A stretch of DNA of 53,740 bases from Marichromatium bheemlicum (GTDB taxonomy: Bacteria > Pseudomonadota > Gammaproteobacteria > Chromatiales > Chromatiaceae). The notes below the pieces were generated by a model that was not told where the DNA came from, searched no databases, and saw only the letters and a list, made by a program, of their open reading frames with translations. The translations under genes were made by a program, and so were the position numbers. Positions within the stretch are counted from its first letter, which is position 1. Each line of letters starts with the position of its first letter. Positions 1 to 8,565 of this stretch are shown here, piece by piece. Location of the stretch: assembly GCF_012276755.1 (NCBI RefSeq), contig NZ_JAAXKX010000023.1:1-53740 (forward strand), read 5' to 3'.

Positions 1-2
1 AT

Positions 3-1376
3 AGCGTGCTGCGGCCACTGCTGCGAGGTCTGACCATCCAGCCCGACCTGGTCCAGCGGGTCGCGCTGATGAGCCGGATGCTGCTGAGTCGGCCGAATCT
101 GGAGAAGATCATTCGGATGAGCGACCTCGAGCTGGGGTTGCGCAACGAGGCCGAGCGGGCGCGGTTGATCAATACCCTCAGCACCAAGATCAAGATCCGT
201 GGCGATCGCTCCAACCCCTCGCTGTACACCATCTCCTTCGAGCACCGCGATCCACAGAGTGCCAAGCTGGTGGTGCAGTCGCTGGTCTCGATCTTCATCG
301 AGGAGGCGTTGATGAGCGATCAGCGCGCCACCTCTACCGCTCAGGATTTCCTCGACCAGGAGATCGAAGAGTACGAGGCCCGGCTGCGCGACTCCGAGCA
401 CCGTCTGGCCGACTTCAAGCGCCGCTACGCCGGGCTGCTCTCCGGGGACATCAGCGGCTATTACGCCAACCTGCAGAGCGCGCAGCGCGAGCTCAAGGAT
501 GCCGAGCTGACCCTGCAGGAGGCCAAACGGCGGCGCGATCAGCTCGAACAGCAGATCGAGACCCAGGAACAGGCGCTCGAGGATGTCGAGGAGCTGGCGC
601 CGCAACTGCCCGATGACCCGCGCATCGCGACGCTGCAGGGTAAGCTCGACGACCTGTTGTTGCGTTACACCGAGCGTCATCCCGACGTCATCGAGCTGCG
701 GCGCCTGATCCGTGAGATCCGCGCCCAACAGCGCCAGCGTAGCGAGGTGGCCGGCAGCGCGTTGATGGCCACCTCGATCCAGGCCGACAGCCTCTATGGC
801 AGCCTGCGGGTGGCGCTCAGTCAGGCCGATGCCCAGGTCGCGGCGCTGCGCGCTCGGGTCGAGGACCATACCCAGCGGGTCCGCGACCTCGAGGACAAGA
901 TCGATACCATTCCCGAGATCGAGGCCGAGCTGACCCAGCTCACCCGCAACTACAAGACGATCGTCGGCCAGCATACCGAACTGCTTGAACGGCGCGAGTC
1001 GGCGCGGCTCTCGAGTGAGGTCGAGAAGACCGCCGAGGGGGTCAAGTTCCGGGTCATCGATCCGGCGGTCGCACCGCTCAAGCCATCGGCGCCGAATCGG
1101 TTGCTGCTCTCCTCCATCGTGCTGGTCATCGCCCTCGGTGGCGGTCTGGTCGCGGCGCTGGCAATGGATCTGCTGCGCCCGGTGTTCGACGATCGTCGTT
1201 TGCTTTATCGCGCCACCGGTTTGCCGGTGCTCGGTACCGTGGCGCTGGTGCGTTCGCCCATCGAACGGCGGCGTGAACGGGTGATGTTGATCCCGTTCTT
1301 TGCGATGACGGCGGGGTTGGCGGTGGTCTTCATCTTCGTCATCTCCGGTCTGCCGTTGTTGCAGTCTCTCATCTAG
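3..1376 (+). CDS. XrtA-locus polysaccharide chain-length determinant (5' partial)
   Basis: Inner-membrane Wzz/GumC-type co-polymerase that sets exopolysaccharide chain length. The reading frame is open from the first codon in the window, and the first residues (VLRPLLRGL) match an internal part of this family, so the true start and first membrane helix lie upstream. A long periplasmic coiled-coil region rich in Glu, Arg and Gln follows (roughly 100-330). Then comes the proline-rich VIDPAVAPLKPSAPNR segment that precedes the last helix in Wzz proteins, a helix at about 364-388, and a second hydrophobic stretch at the C-terminus. It lacks the kinase domain of BY-kinases; that is the next gene, 31 bases downstream. 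Family assignment is confident; the exact subfamily comes from the exosortase context. Confidence 0.85.
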   Translation, partial: SVLRPLLRGLTIQPDLVQRVALMSRMLLSRPNLEKIIRMSDLELGLRNEAERARLINTLSTKIKIRGDRSNPSLYTISFEHRDPQSAKLVVQSLVSIFIEEALMSDQRATSTAQDFLDQEIEEYEARLRDSEHRLADFKRRYAGLLSGDISGYYANLQSAQRELKDAELTLQEAKRRRDQLEQQIETQEQALEDVEELAPQLPDDPRIATLQGKLDDLLLRYTERHPDVIELRRLIREIRAQQRQRSEVAGSALMATSIQADSLYGSLRVALSQADAQVAALRARVEDHTQRVRDLEDKIDTIPEIEAELTQLTRNYKTIVGQHTELLERRESARLSSEVEKTAEGVKFRVIDPAVAPLKPSAPNRLLLSSIVLVIALGGGLVAALAMDLLRPVFDDRRLLYRATGLPVLGTVALVRSPIERRRERVMLIPFFAMTAGLAVVFIFVISGLPLLQSLI

Positions 1377-1407
1377 TCCGACGTGTGGACATGCAGGGGG
1401 TATCCTC

Positions 1408-2316
1408 GTGAGTACCATCGAAAAGGCCATTGCCAAGATCGGTCACCAGGGCGCAGGGGCGTCGGGGACCAGGGGGACGCCGACAGGGACGCCAGTGTCT
1501 ACAACCCAGGCCGCTGACCCCGGCCGGGTCCTTCATCATCTCGCCCTCGACCGCCTACGTGCCCAAGGGTTGTTGACCCCGGATGCCAAGCGCTCGCAGC
1601 TGGCCGAGGAGTACCGCTTGATCAAGCGGCCGTTGCTGATGAACGTCGACAAGCGCGGGGCCGACGTCGTCAACAACGCCAACCTGATGATGGTCACCAG
1701 CGCGCTGCCGGGCGAGGGCAAGACCTTCTCGGCGATCAACCTGGCGATGAGCATCGCCATGGAGCGCGATCGCACGGTGCTCTTGGTCGACGGTGACGTG
1801 GCCAAGCCGACCGCAGCCAAGCGGCTGGGCATCGAGGCCGAGCTGGGGTTGACCGATCTGCTCGATGGCAGCTGCGACTCGGTGGCCGATGTGCTGGTAC
1901 ACACCGATATCCCGAACATCCGCATCCTGCCCGCCGGGCGGCGTCACGAACGCGCCACCGAGCTGTTGGCCAGCGAGCGGATGAGCATGGTGATGGCCGA
2001 ACTCTCGACCCGTTACAGCGATCGTCTGGTGATCTTCGACTCGCCGCCGCTGTTGCTGGCTAGCGAGAGCGCGGTGCTGGCTGAGATGATGGGGCAGATC
2101 GTGATGGTGGTCGCCGCCGAGCAGACCGGCCAACACGCGGTCAACGAGGGGCTGGCGCGACTCGGTGAGGACAAGGTCGTCGGTCTGCTGCTCAACAAGT
2201 ACCGCCCGGGTCTCGGCAATCGCTTCGGCACCGGTTATCGATATGGGGATGGATACGGATACGGCTATGGATATGCGCCCACGGCGGACGAGCCGGTTAC
2301 TCAGCCCGGCGCCTGA
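1408..2316 (+). CDS. XrtA-locus tyrosine autokinase (BY-kinase/CpsD-like)
   Basis: Cytoplasmic bacterial tyrosine kinase that partners the chain-length determinant just upstream. The GTG start follows a purine-rich GGGGG stretch. Walker A is SALPGEGKTF (K105), Walker A' is VLLVDGDV (D128, D130) and Walker B is LVIFDSPP (D211), the BY-kinase signature. The C-terminus is a Tyr/Gly cluster (about residues 276-296, alternating GY) of the kind autophosphorylated in trans in this family. The length of 302 residues is usual for the stand-alone kinase form. The first 45 residues are low-complexity Gly/Thr. Phosphorylation state is expected to control polymer length; that is family knowledge, not shown here. 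Confidence 0.88.
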   Translation: MSTIEKAIAKIGHQGAGASGTRGTPTGTPVSTTQAADPGRVLHHLALDRLRAQGLLTPDAKRSQLAEEYRLIKRPLLMNVDKRGADVVNNANLMMVTSALPGEGKTFSAINLAMSIAMERDRTVLLVDGDVAKPTAAKRLGIEAELGLTDLLDGSCDSVADVLVHTDIPNIRILPAGRRHERATELLASERMSMVMAELSTRYSDRLVIFDSPPLLLASESAVLAEMMGQIVMVVAAEQTGQHAVNEGLARLGEDKVVGLLLNKYRPGLGNRFGTGYRYGDGYGYGYGYAPTADEPVTQPGA

Positions 2317-2343
2317 TCGGTGTCGTCGCTGCTCGGAGGGGGC

Positions 2344-3780
2344 ATGCTGATGCCTCGACGACGTCGGCTGCTGATGCCGGTCTGGTTGTGCGTGACCGCG
2401 CCACTGCTCTGGGGTCATGCCTGGGGGGCCGAGTGGCGGTTGTCGCGACAGCTCAGCGTCAGTGGTGTCTACACCGACAACCTAGCCCTCGCCGAGACCG
2501 ACCAGGGCAGCGATTTCTACATCGATCTGACCCCGGGGTTCGTGGTCTCGGGCAAGGGCGCACGCGCCGAACTCGATCTCGCCTACTCGTTGCAATATCT
2601 CAATTATCTGAGTGCCGACGAAGGCGATAAGATCAACCACCGCCTACAGGGCAATGGCCTGGTCGAGCTGCTCGCCAATCGGCTGTTCGTCGATGCCGGC
2701 GTGACCGCGCGCCAAGAGCTGATCGACCCCCTCGGCCCCTCCAGTGGCGATGCCGCCAACCGCTCCGACAACCTCCAGAGCAGTTATACCTACAGGCTCT
2801 CGCCGACCTATCGTGAACGCTTCGGGCGCTATGCCGAACTGACCGCGCAGTTCGCCAACGACGGGGTCTTCTATTCCGACCAGGGTAGTGACAGCATCGG
2901 TTACGACGGTTCGCTCGAACTGCGCAGCGGTCCGGCCTCTGGTGCCACCAACTGGGCCGTGCTCGTCTCCAGCGAGCACATCGATTATCAGGACGAGCCC
3001 TCCGATACCTATGCCGACGCCAGCCTCCAGCTGGGACACCAGTACTCGCGGCGCTGGCGCCTCGACGGCTCGTTGCGTTACGAGGACAACGACTACCTCT
3101 CGCGTACCGAGACCAGCGGGATGGGCTGGGATCTATCGGCGACCTGGACTCCGAGCCCGCGCACCTCGCTGCGCCTCGGTGTCGGTCGACGCTACTTCGG
3201 TACCACCCCGATGCTCGATTTCTCACACCGCAGCAAGCGTTCGATGTGGCGCGCGAGTTATGTGCGTGACGTCTCCAACGCCCGGCGCGATCGTCTTGGC
3301 GAGACGGTCTTCCAGTTCGAGGATGCCTTCGGTGAGCCCGCCACCCCTGAAGTGACCGCCCCCTTCGATGTGGCCGGTGATAATGCCGCGCCGACCACCG
3401 GGACCTATGTCAGCAATACCTTCAAGACCAGCTATACCCTGCAGACCCGGCGCAGCACCCTCGGCGCCTCGCTCGGTTACGTGCTGCGTGAGTATGAGGC
3501 CACGACCGAGGATCAATCGACCCTGCGAGCACGGCTGTCGTGGACACGCCGGCTCAGTGGCCTGACCAATTCCAACCTGACGCTGGGTTGGAGTCAGCGC
3601 GAACTCGAGCAGACGACGGCCACCAGCGATGAGGTCCGTGACGAATATACCCTCGACGCCGGGCTCAGCCGTCGCATCGGCGCCAACACCCGGTTGGCGT
3701 TGCAATATCGCCTGAGTCGCTCCGATGACATCACCGAAAACCGTGTGACCCTGGGGCTGGTCACCAGCTGGTCGGACTGA
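2344..3780 (+). CDS. Outer-membrane beta-barrel protein of the XrtA locus
   Basis: Predicted outer-membrane protein of about 478 residues. An arginine-rich start and a hydrophobic core ending at HAWGA give a classic signal peptide. The mature part consists of alternating hydrophobic/polar strands rich in Tyr, Ser, Thr and Arg (for example LAYSLQYLNYL and ELRSGPASGATNWAVLVSSE) and ends in LVTSWSD, consistent with a many-stranded barrel. Position directly after the kinase matches the PEP-CTERM-associated family usually called TIGR03016. GGAGGG at 2335-2340 supports ATG 2344 or ATG 2350; a GTG at 2320 is open but lacks a ribosome site. A role in polysaccharide passage across the outer membrane is inferred from context only. 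Confidence 0.78.
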   Translation: MLMPRRRRLLMPVWLCVTAPLLWGHAWGAEWRLSRQLSVSGVYTDNLALAETDQGSDFYIDLTPGFVVSGKGARAELDLAYSLQYLNYLSADEGDKINHRLQGNGLVELLANRLFVDAGVTARQELIDPLGPSSGDAANRSDNLQSSYTYRLSPTYRERFGRYAELTAQFANDGVFYSDQGSDSIGYDGSLELRSGPASGATNWAVLVSSEHIDYQDEPSDTYADASLQLGHQYSRRWRLDGSLRYEDNDYLSRTETSGMGWDLSATWTPSPRTSLRLGVGRRYFGTTPMLDFSHRSKRSMWRASYVRDVSNARRDRLGETVFQFEDAFGEPATPEVTAPFDVAGDNAAPTTGTYVSNTFKTSYTLQTRRSTLGASLGYVLREYEATTEDQSTLRARLSWTRRLSGLTNSNLTLGWSQRELEQTTATSDEVRDEYTLDAGLSRRIGANTRLALQYRLSRSDDITENRVTLGLVTSWSD

Positions 3781-3782
3781 GC

Positions 3783-4730
3783 ATGCTGGACGCTGTCTCG
3801 TGCCCAACCCCTTGCGCGCGCCCGGATCCGGAGCGCTATCCGGGCACGCGCACTACCGTGAGCCCACCGCCGATGTTGAATGCCATGACCATCGACGTGG
3901 AGGACTACTTCCAGGTCTCCGCCTTTGAGCCTCACATCGCCCGTGCCGACTGGGACCGGATCCCCTGTCGGATCGAGCGCAACATGGATCGAATCCTCGC
4001 GCTACTCGAGCGTCACGCCACCCGCGCGACCTTCTTCACCCTCGGCTGGATCGCCGAGCGTCACCCTCGAGTGGTGCGCGAGCTGGTCGCTGCCGGACAC
4101 GAGCTGGCCTGTCACGGCTTGTCACACGTGCGCGTCACCCAACAGACACCGGCGTCCTTCCGCGAAGACGTACGGCGCAGTAAGGCCCTGCTCGAGGACA
4201 TCGGCGGGGTCGAGGTCCGTGGCTATCGCGCAGCCAGCTACTCGCTCGATCGCGACAACCAGCGCTGGGCGCACGAGACGCTGTACGACTGCGGCTACCG
4301 CTACAGCTCCAGCGTCTACCCGGTGCGTCACGACCTCTACGGCATCCCCGAGGCGCCGCGCTTTGCTTACCGACCGCTCGCCGGGGTCGAGGACTTCGTC
4401 GAGATCCCGATCACCACCAGCACGCTGCTCGGGCGCCGCCTGCCCAGTGGCGGCGGTGGCTTCTTCAGACTCTATCCCTACGCGCTCTCGCGCCAAGCGA
4501 TCCGGCGGATCAACCGTCGCGAGGGCGCCGCCGCGATCTTCTACTTCCACCCCTGGGAGATCGACCCCGACCAGCCCCGTGTCGGCGGCATCCCGCCGCG
4601 TACCCGGGTGCGTCACTATCTCAACCTGTCGCGCACCGAGGCGCGGCTCGAGCGCCTGCTCCAGGACTTTCACTGGGGACGCATGGATCAGGTCTTTCTC
4701 GCATCGCAAGGAGTGTCTGCCCGCCGATGA
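3783..4730 (+). CDS. XrtA-locus polysaccharide deacetylase
   Basis: NodB-type carbohydrate esterase (CE4 fold) expected to remove N-acetyl groups from the exported polysaccharide. Conserved features: MTIDVEDYFQ with the first metal/catalytic Asp, HATRATFFTLGWIAERHP, the metal pair in CHGLSH, RGYRAASYS, and FYFHPWEID near the C-terminus. These last motifs are typical of the PEP-CTERM deacetylase branch with its DUF3473 tail. Similarity only begins at ATG 3873 (MLNAMTIDVEDYF), so the first 30 residues from ATG 3783 may be untranslated; GTG 3858 is another candidate. The stop overlaps the next start by four bases (ATGA), indicating translational coupling. The secretion ATPase gene often found before it is absent. 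Confidence 0.85.
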   Translation: MLDAVSCPTPCARPDPERYPGTRTTVSPPPMLNAMTIDVEDYFQVSAFEPHIARADWDRIPCRIERNMDRILALLERHATRATFFTLGWIAERHPRVVRELVAAGHELACHGLSHVRVTQQTPASFREDVRRSKALLEDIGGVEVRGYRAASYSLDRDNQRWAHETLYDCGYRYSSSVYPVRHDLYGIPEAPRFAYRPLAGVEDFVEIPITTSTLLGRRLPSGGGGFFRLYPYALSRQAIRRINRREGAAAIFYFHPWEIDPDQPRVGGIPPRTRVRHYLNLSRTEARLERLLQDFHWGRMDQVFLASQGVSARR

Positions 4731-5806
4731 TGGACTCGCCATCGACCGCCCCCGCCGCCCCGGACGCGTCAACCGCTGCAATCCATATCGCCCGACTCGA
4801 AAGCCGGACGGATCACGCCCGCTGGGACGCCTTTGTCGAGCGTCATCCCGAGGCGACCTTCTTCCACCGCGCCGGCTGGAAGCAGGTGCTCGAGCAGGGG
4901 CTCGGTCATCGCGCGCCCTTCTTGTACGCCGAGCGCGCCGGTGAGCTGTGCGGCATCCTGCCGCTCGGCGAGATCCGTAGCCGGCTGTTCGGGCGCGCGC
5001 TGATCTCCACCCCTTTCTGTGTCTACGGCGGTGCGCTTGCCGACGGCCCGGAGGCCCGTGGGCTGCTCGAGGCCGAGGCCTGTCGGCTCGCCGAGACCGC
5101 CCGGGTGGGGCACCTGGAGTTGCGCGAGCGCGAGCCGCATCACCCGGAGTGGCCGGGCAAGGCGCTCTATGCCACCTTCCGGCGAGCGATCGATCCCGAC
5201 CCCGAGCGCAACCTGCAGCAGATCCCGCGCAAGCAGCGGGCGATGGTGCGCAAAGGGATCAAGGCGGGGTTGTCGAGCCGCTTCGACGATGGCGTCGAGG
5301 CCCTCTATCGGGTCTACAGCGAGAGCGTGCGTAACCTCGGCACCCCGGTGTTCCCGCGTCGTTACTTCCGCGTGCTCAAGCAGGTCTTCGGTGATGATTG
5401 CGAGGTGCTGCTGGTCGAGCACCAGGGTGCGCTGGTCTCCGCGGTGATGAGCTTTCGCTTCCGCGACGAGGTGCTGCCCTACTATGGCGGCGGTACCCAG
5501 GCGGCGCGCGCGCTCAAGGCCAACGACTTCATGTACTGGGAGGTGATGCGCCGGGCCTGCGTCGACGGCGCGCGCCTCTTCGACTTCGGGCGCAGCAAGC
5601 GTGGCACCGGTGCCTTCGACTTCAAGCGCAACTGGGGCTTCGAGCCCGAGCCGCTGCACTATGCCTATCGGCTGGTGCGTGCCAGCGAGCTGCCCGACGT
5701 CAACCCGCTCAACCCCAAGTACCGGCTCTTCATCGCGGCCTGGAAGCGACTGCCGCTGCCGCTGAGCCAGCTCATCGGCCCGCTGCTGGCCAGGAATCTC
5801 GGCTGA
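4727..5806 (+). CDS. FemAB-like acyltransferase of the XrtA locus
   Basis: FemAB/GNAT-fold protein of 359 residues. FemAB enzymes transfer aminoacyl groups to cell-wall precursors; the XrtA-linked branch has no settled substrate and is thought to modify the polysaccharide or a carrier-linked intermediate. Seen here: ARWDAFVERHPEATFFHRAGWKQV at the N-terminus, typical of FemAB proteins, a basic segment IPRKQRAMVRKGIK in the middle, and a C-terminal YWEVMRRACVDGARLFDFGRSKRGTGAFDFKRNWGFEP-like region, in which the DFGRS and FKxxWGF motifs are characteristic. Translationally coupled to the deacetylase. Cytoplasmic; no signal peptide or membrane helix. Confidence 0.83.
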   Translation: MMDSPSTAPAAPDASTAAIHIARLESRTDHARWDAFVERHPEATFFHRAGWKQVLEQGLGHRAPFLYAERAGELCGILPLGEIRSRLFGRALISTPFCVYGGALADGPEARGLLEAEACRLAETARVGHLELREREPHHPEWPGKALYATFRRAIDPDPERNLQQIPRKQRAMVRKGIKAGLSSRFDDGVEALYRVYSESVRNLGTPVFPRRYFRVLKQVFGDDCEVLLVEHQGALVSAVMSFRFRDEVLPYYGGGTQAARALKANDFMYWEVMRRACVDGARLFDFGRSKRGTGAFDFKRNWGFEPEPLHYAYRLVRASELPDVNPLNPKYRLFIAAWKRLPLPLSQLIGPLLARNLG

Positions 5807-5821
5807 GGACCGCCCCCGGAC

Positions 5822-7024
5822 ATGGATGATCTGCTGTTTCTGGTCCATCGCATCCCCTATCCACCGAACAAGGGCGACAAGATCCGTTCCTACCACCTGC
5901 TGCGCTTGCTCAGCGAGCACTATCGGGTTCATCTGGCGACCTTCATCGACCAGCCCGAGGACCGCGTCCATCGCGCGCGTGTCGCCGAGTATTGCGCCAG
6001 CAGTTGGTTCGGCACCCTCGATCCGCGCCGCGACAAGCTCCTGAGCCTGCGCGGGCTGCTCGGCGGTGAGCCGCTGACGCTCACCTATTACCGCGATCGC
6101 GCGCTGCGGCGCTGGCTGCGCCAGACCCGCGCGCGCCATGCCATCGGTCGCGTGCTCGCCTTCTCCTCGTCGATGGGGCAGTACCTGTTAGATCCGGCTT
6201 GCGCCGATCTGCGCCGGGTGATCGATCTGGTCGACGTCGACTCGGAGAAGTGGCGCCAGTACGCCGCCGAGAGTCCACCGCCGCTGCGCTGGGTCTATGC
6301 CCGCGAGGCGCGGCGCCTGGGCGCCTTCGAGCGTCGCCTGGCCACCGCTTGCGACGCCTCGACGCTGGTCTCCGAGGCCGAGGCGGCGCTCTTTCGTGAG
6401 CGGCTCGATGACGCCTCGGCGCGGGTCGAGGTGGTCGGCAATGGTGTCGACACCCAACACTTCGCCGTGATCCCCGGGGCACCATCGCCCTATCCGGGCC
6501 TCGCCCCCAGGCTGGTCTTCACCGGCGCCATGGATTACTGGGCCAATGCCCAGGGCGCAGCCTGGTTCGCCGAGCAGGTGCTGCCGCGGATCCGTGCGCG
6601 CCGGGCCGATGCCGAGTTCTGGGTGGTGGGAATGAATCCGACCCGCGCGGTGCGCCAGCTCGCGCGGCTGCCCGGCGTGGTGGTCACCGGTGCGGTGCCC
6701 GACGTGCGGCCCTATCTGCAGCATGCCGCCGCAGCGGTGGTGCCGCTGCACATCGCCCGTGGCATCCAGAACAAGGTGCTCGAGGCGATGGCGATGGCGC
6801 GCCCGGTCATCGCCACCCCGCAGGCGCTGGAGGGGATCCCGGCGACCCCGGGGCGCGAGGTCCGAGTGGCCGAGGCGCTCGAGCCCTTCGCTGCGGCCTG
6901 TCTCGCCGCGCTGGCGGCGACCGACGATCCCATGGGCGCACGGGGTCGGGCGCTGGTCGAGCGTCACTTCGCCTGGGGGGCGACCTTGCCCAGAGTACTC
7001 ACCCTGCTGGAGGGGGCGACATGA
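5822..7024 (+). CDS. Glycosyltransferase family 4-type, XrtA locus (first)
   Basis: GT-B fold glycosyltransferase, 400 residues. The N-terminus LVHRIPYPPNKGDKIRSYH is highly characteristic of the PEP-CTERM/EpsH1-associated sugar transferase family (TIGR03087). The C-terminal nucleotide-sugar half shows VVGNGVDTQHF, VFTGAMDYWANAQGAAWF, and a late ARGIQNKVLEAMAMARPVIAT region carrying the donor-binding Glu. It probably adds one sugar of the repeat unit on the cytoplasmic face; donor and acceptor cannot be told from sequence. The stop overlaps the exosortase start by four bases, so the two are likely co-translated. Confidence 0.86.
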   Translation: MDDLLFLVHRIPYPPNKGDKIRSYHLLRLLSEHYRVHLATFIDQPEDRVHRARVAEYCASSWFGTLDPRRDKLLSLRGLLGGEPLTLTYYRDRALRRWLRQTRARHAIGRVLAFSSSMGQYLLDPACADLRRVIDLVDVDSEKWRQYAAESPPPLRWVYAREARRLGAFERRLATACDASTLVSEAEAALFRERLDDASARVEVVGNGVDTQHFAVIPGAPSPYPGLAPRLVFTGAMDYWANAQGAAWFAEQVLPRIRARRADAEFWVVGMNPTRAVRQLARLPGVVVTGAVPDVRPYLQHAAAAVVPLHIARGIQNKVLEAMAMARPVIATPQALEGIPATPGREVRVAEALEPFAAACLAALAATDDPMGARGRALVERHFAWGATLPRVLTLLEGAT

Positions 7025-8550
7025 GCCGTGTTGCATGGCTGTTCCGGCCGCTCTCGCCACGGGCCAGATTGAGCTGGCTCGCTGTGTTGCTGTCCATGCT
7101 GATCGTCGCCTTGTGGCCGACCGTGGCCGGGATGGTCGAGATCTGGACGCGTTCGGAGACCTTCACCCATGGCTTCCTGGTCGTGCCGACCGCGCTGTTC
7201 ATGATCTGGCGCGAGCGCGCCGCGCTACCCCGAGTGGCGCTACGCAGCGAGCCGTTGGCGCTGTTGCTGATCGTCGCCGGGGGGCTGGTATGGCTGTTGG
7301 CGCGGCTCGTCGAGGTGGCGGTGATCGAGCAGTTGGCGCTGGTCGGGTTGTGCTGGACGCTGGTCGGGCTGGTGCTCGGCCGTGCGATGCTGCGGCGGCT
7401 GGTCTTCCCGCTCGCCTTCCTGCTGTTCGCGGTGCCCATGGGCGAGGGGTTGATCTACCCGCTGATGGAATTTACCGCAGCCTTCACCGTCAATCTGCTG
7501 CGTCTGACCGGCATCCCGGTGTTCTGGGACGGCACCTTCTTCAGTATCCCCAGCGGTGACTGGTCGGTGGTGGAGGGCTGCAGTGGGGTGCGTTATCTGA
7601 TCGCCTCGCTCTTTCTCGGGGTGATCTACGCCTATCTCAGCTATCGCTCGCCCTGGCGCCGACTCGCCTTCATCGTCCTGGCAGCGGTGGTGCCGCTGCT
7701 CGCCAACGGGTTGCGCGCCTATCTGATCGTGCTCATCGCGCACCTCAGCGACATGCGCCTGGCCGTCGGCGTCGACCACCTGATCTATGGCTGGGTGTTC
7801 TTCGGGCTGGTGATGTTCGTGCTCTTCCTCGTCGGTGGGCTGTGGCGCGAGCCGCCGGGTCTCGCGTCCGAGCCCCCGCGTTCGGCGAGTGCCGGCAGAC
7901 GGGTTGCGTCCGCGCAGGGCGGCCACGCACTGCCTGCGCTCGGGCTGGTACTGCTGCTCGCCTGGCCGGCACTGGCGGCCGATCTGGAACGACCGCGCCC
8001 GATCGCACCACTGGTACTCGCACCGCTGAGCGTTCCTCCTGGTTGGACGACGGGCCCGCACTTCACCGAATGGCGCCCGACCTATCTCGGCGCCAGCGCC
8101 ACCCTGGAGCAGGTCTTCGTGCGTGAGGGCGAGTCGGTCGGGCTCTACCTTGCCGGTTACGACGCCACCGGCGGTGAGCTGGTCAACTCACAGAACCTGT
8201 TGGTCGCGCAGAAGCACCCACGCTGGCGGATGCCGCACCAGGCACCGCGTCGTGAGGTCCTTGCCGGTGCCTCGCAGGGGCTGATCGAGTCGCGGGTACA
8301 GACCCCTGAGCAAACCCTGTTGGTGTGGCATTGGTACTGGATCGATGGCCATCACCTCGCCAACGATTACCTGGCCAAGCTCCACGAGGCGTTGGCGCTG
8401 TTACTGGGACGTGGGCAGTACGAGGCCGGGGTGGTGCTCCATACCCCGCTGGTGCTCGATCCCGAACGCGCCCGTGCGCGCTTGCGTGATCTCGCCGAGG
8501 CGTTGCGCCCGGCGCTCGATACCCTGCTCGAGGCCCCTCAAACGCGCTAG
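7021..8550 (+). CDS. xrtA: Exosortase A fused to an EpsI domain
   Basis: Multi-spanning membrane protease/transpeptidase that recognises C-terminal PEP-CTERM signals, fused to a periplasmic EpsI (DUF3485) domain. About eight hydrophobic helices fill residues 15-275. The expected catalytic triad is visible: Cys187 in VVEGCSGVRY, Arg232 in NGLRAYLIVLIAH and His253 in VDHLIYGW. From about residue 330 the protein is soluble, with PPGWTTGPHFTEWRPTYLGA and VNSQNLLVAQKHPRWRMP, the EpsI hallmark region. EpsI is a separate gene in some loci. No PEP-CTERM protein is encoded in this window, so its substrates lie elsewhere. Confidence 0.92.
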   Translation: MSRVAWLFRPLSPRARLSWLAVLLSMLIVALWPTVAGMVEIWTRSETFTHGFLVVPTALFMIWRERAALPRVALRSEPLALLLIVAGGLVWLLARLVEVAVIEQLALVGLCWTLVGLVLGRAMLRRLVFPLAFLLFAVPMGEGLIYPLMEFTAAFTVNLLRLTGIPVFWDGTFFSIPSGDWSVVEGCSGVRYLIASLFLGVIYAYLSYRSPWRRLAFIVLAAVVPLLANGLRAYLIVLIAHLSDMRLAVGVDHLIYGWVFFGLVMFVLFLVGGLWREPPGLASEPPRSASAGRRVASAQGGHALPALGLVLLLAWPALAADLERPRPIAPLVLAPLSVPPGWTTGPHFTEWRPTYLGASATLEQVFVREGESVGLYLAGYDATGGELVNSQNLLVAQKHPRWRMPHQAPRREVLAGASQGLIESRVQTPEQTLLVWHWYWIDGHHLANDYLAKLHEALALLLGRGQYEAGVVLHTPLVLDPERARARLRDLAEALRPALDTLLEAPQTR

Positions 8551-8565
8551 TCGCCGGAGTCGCCG

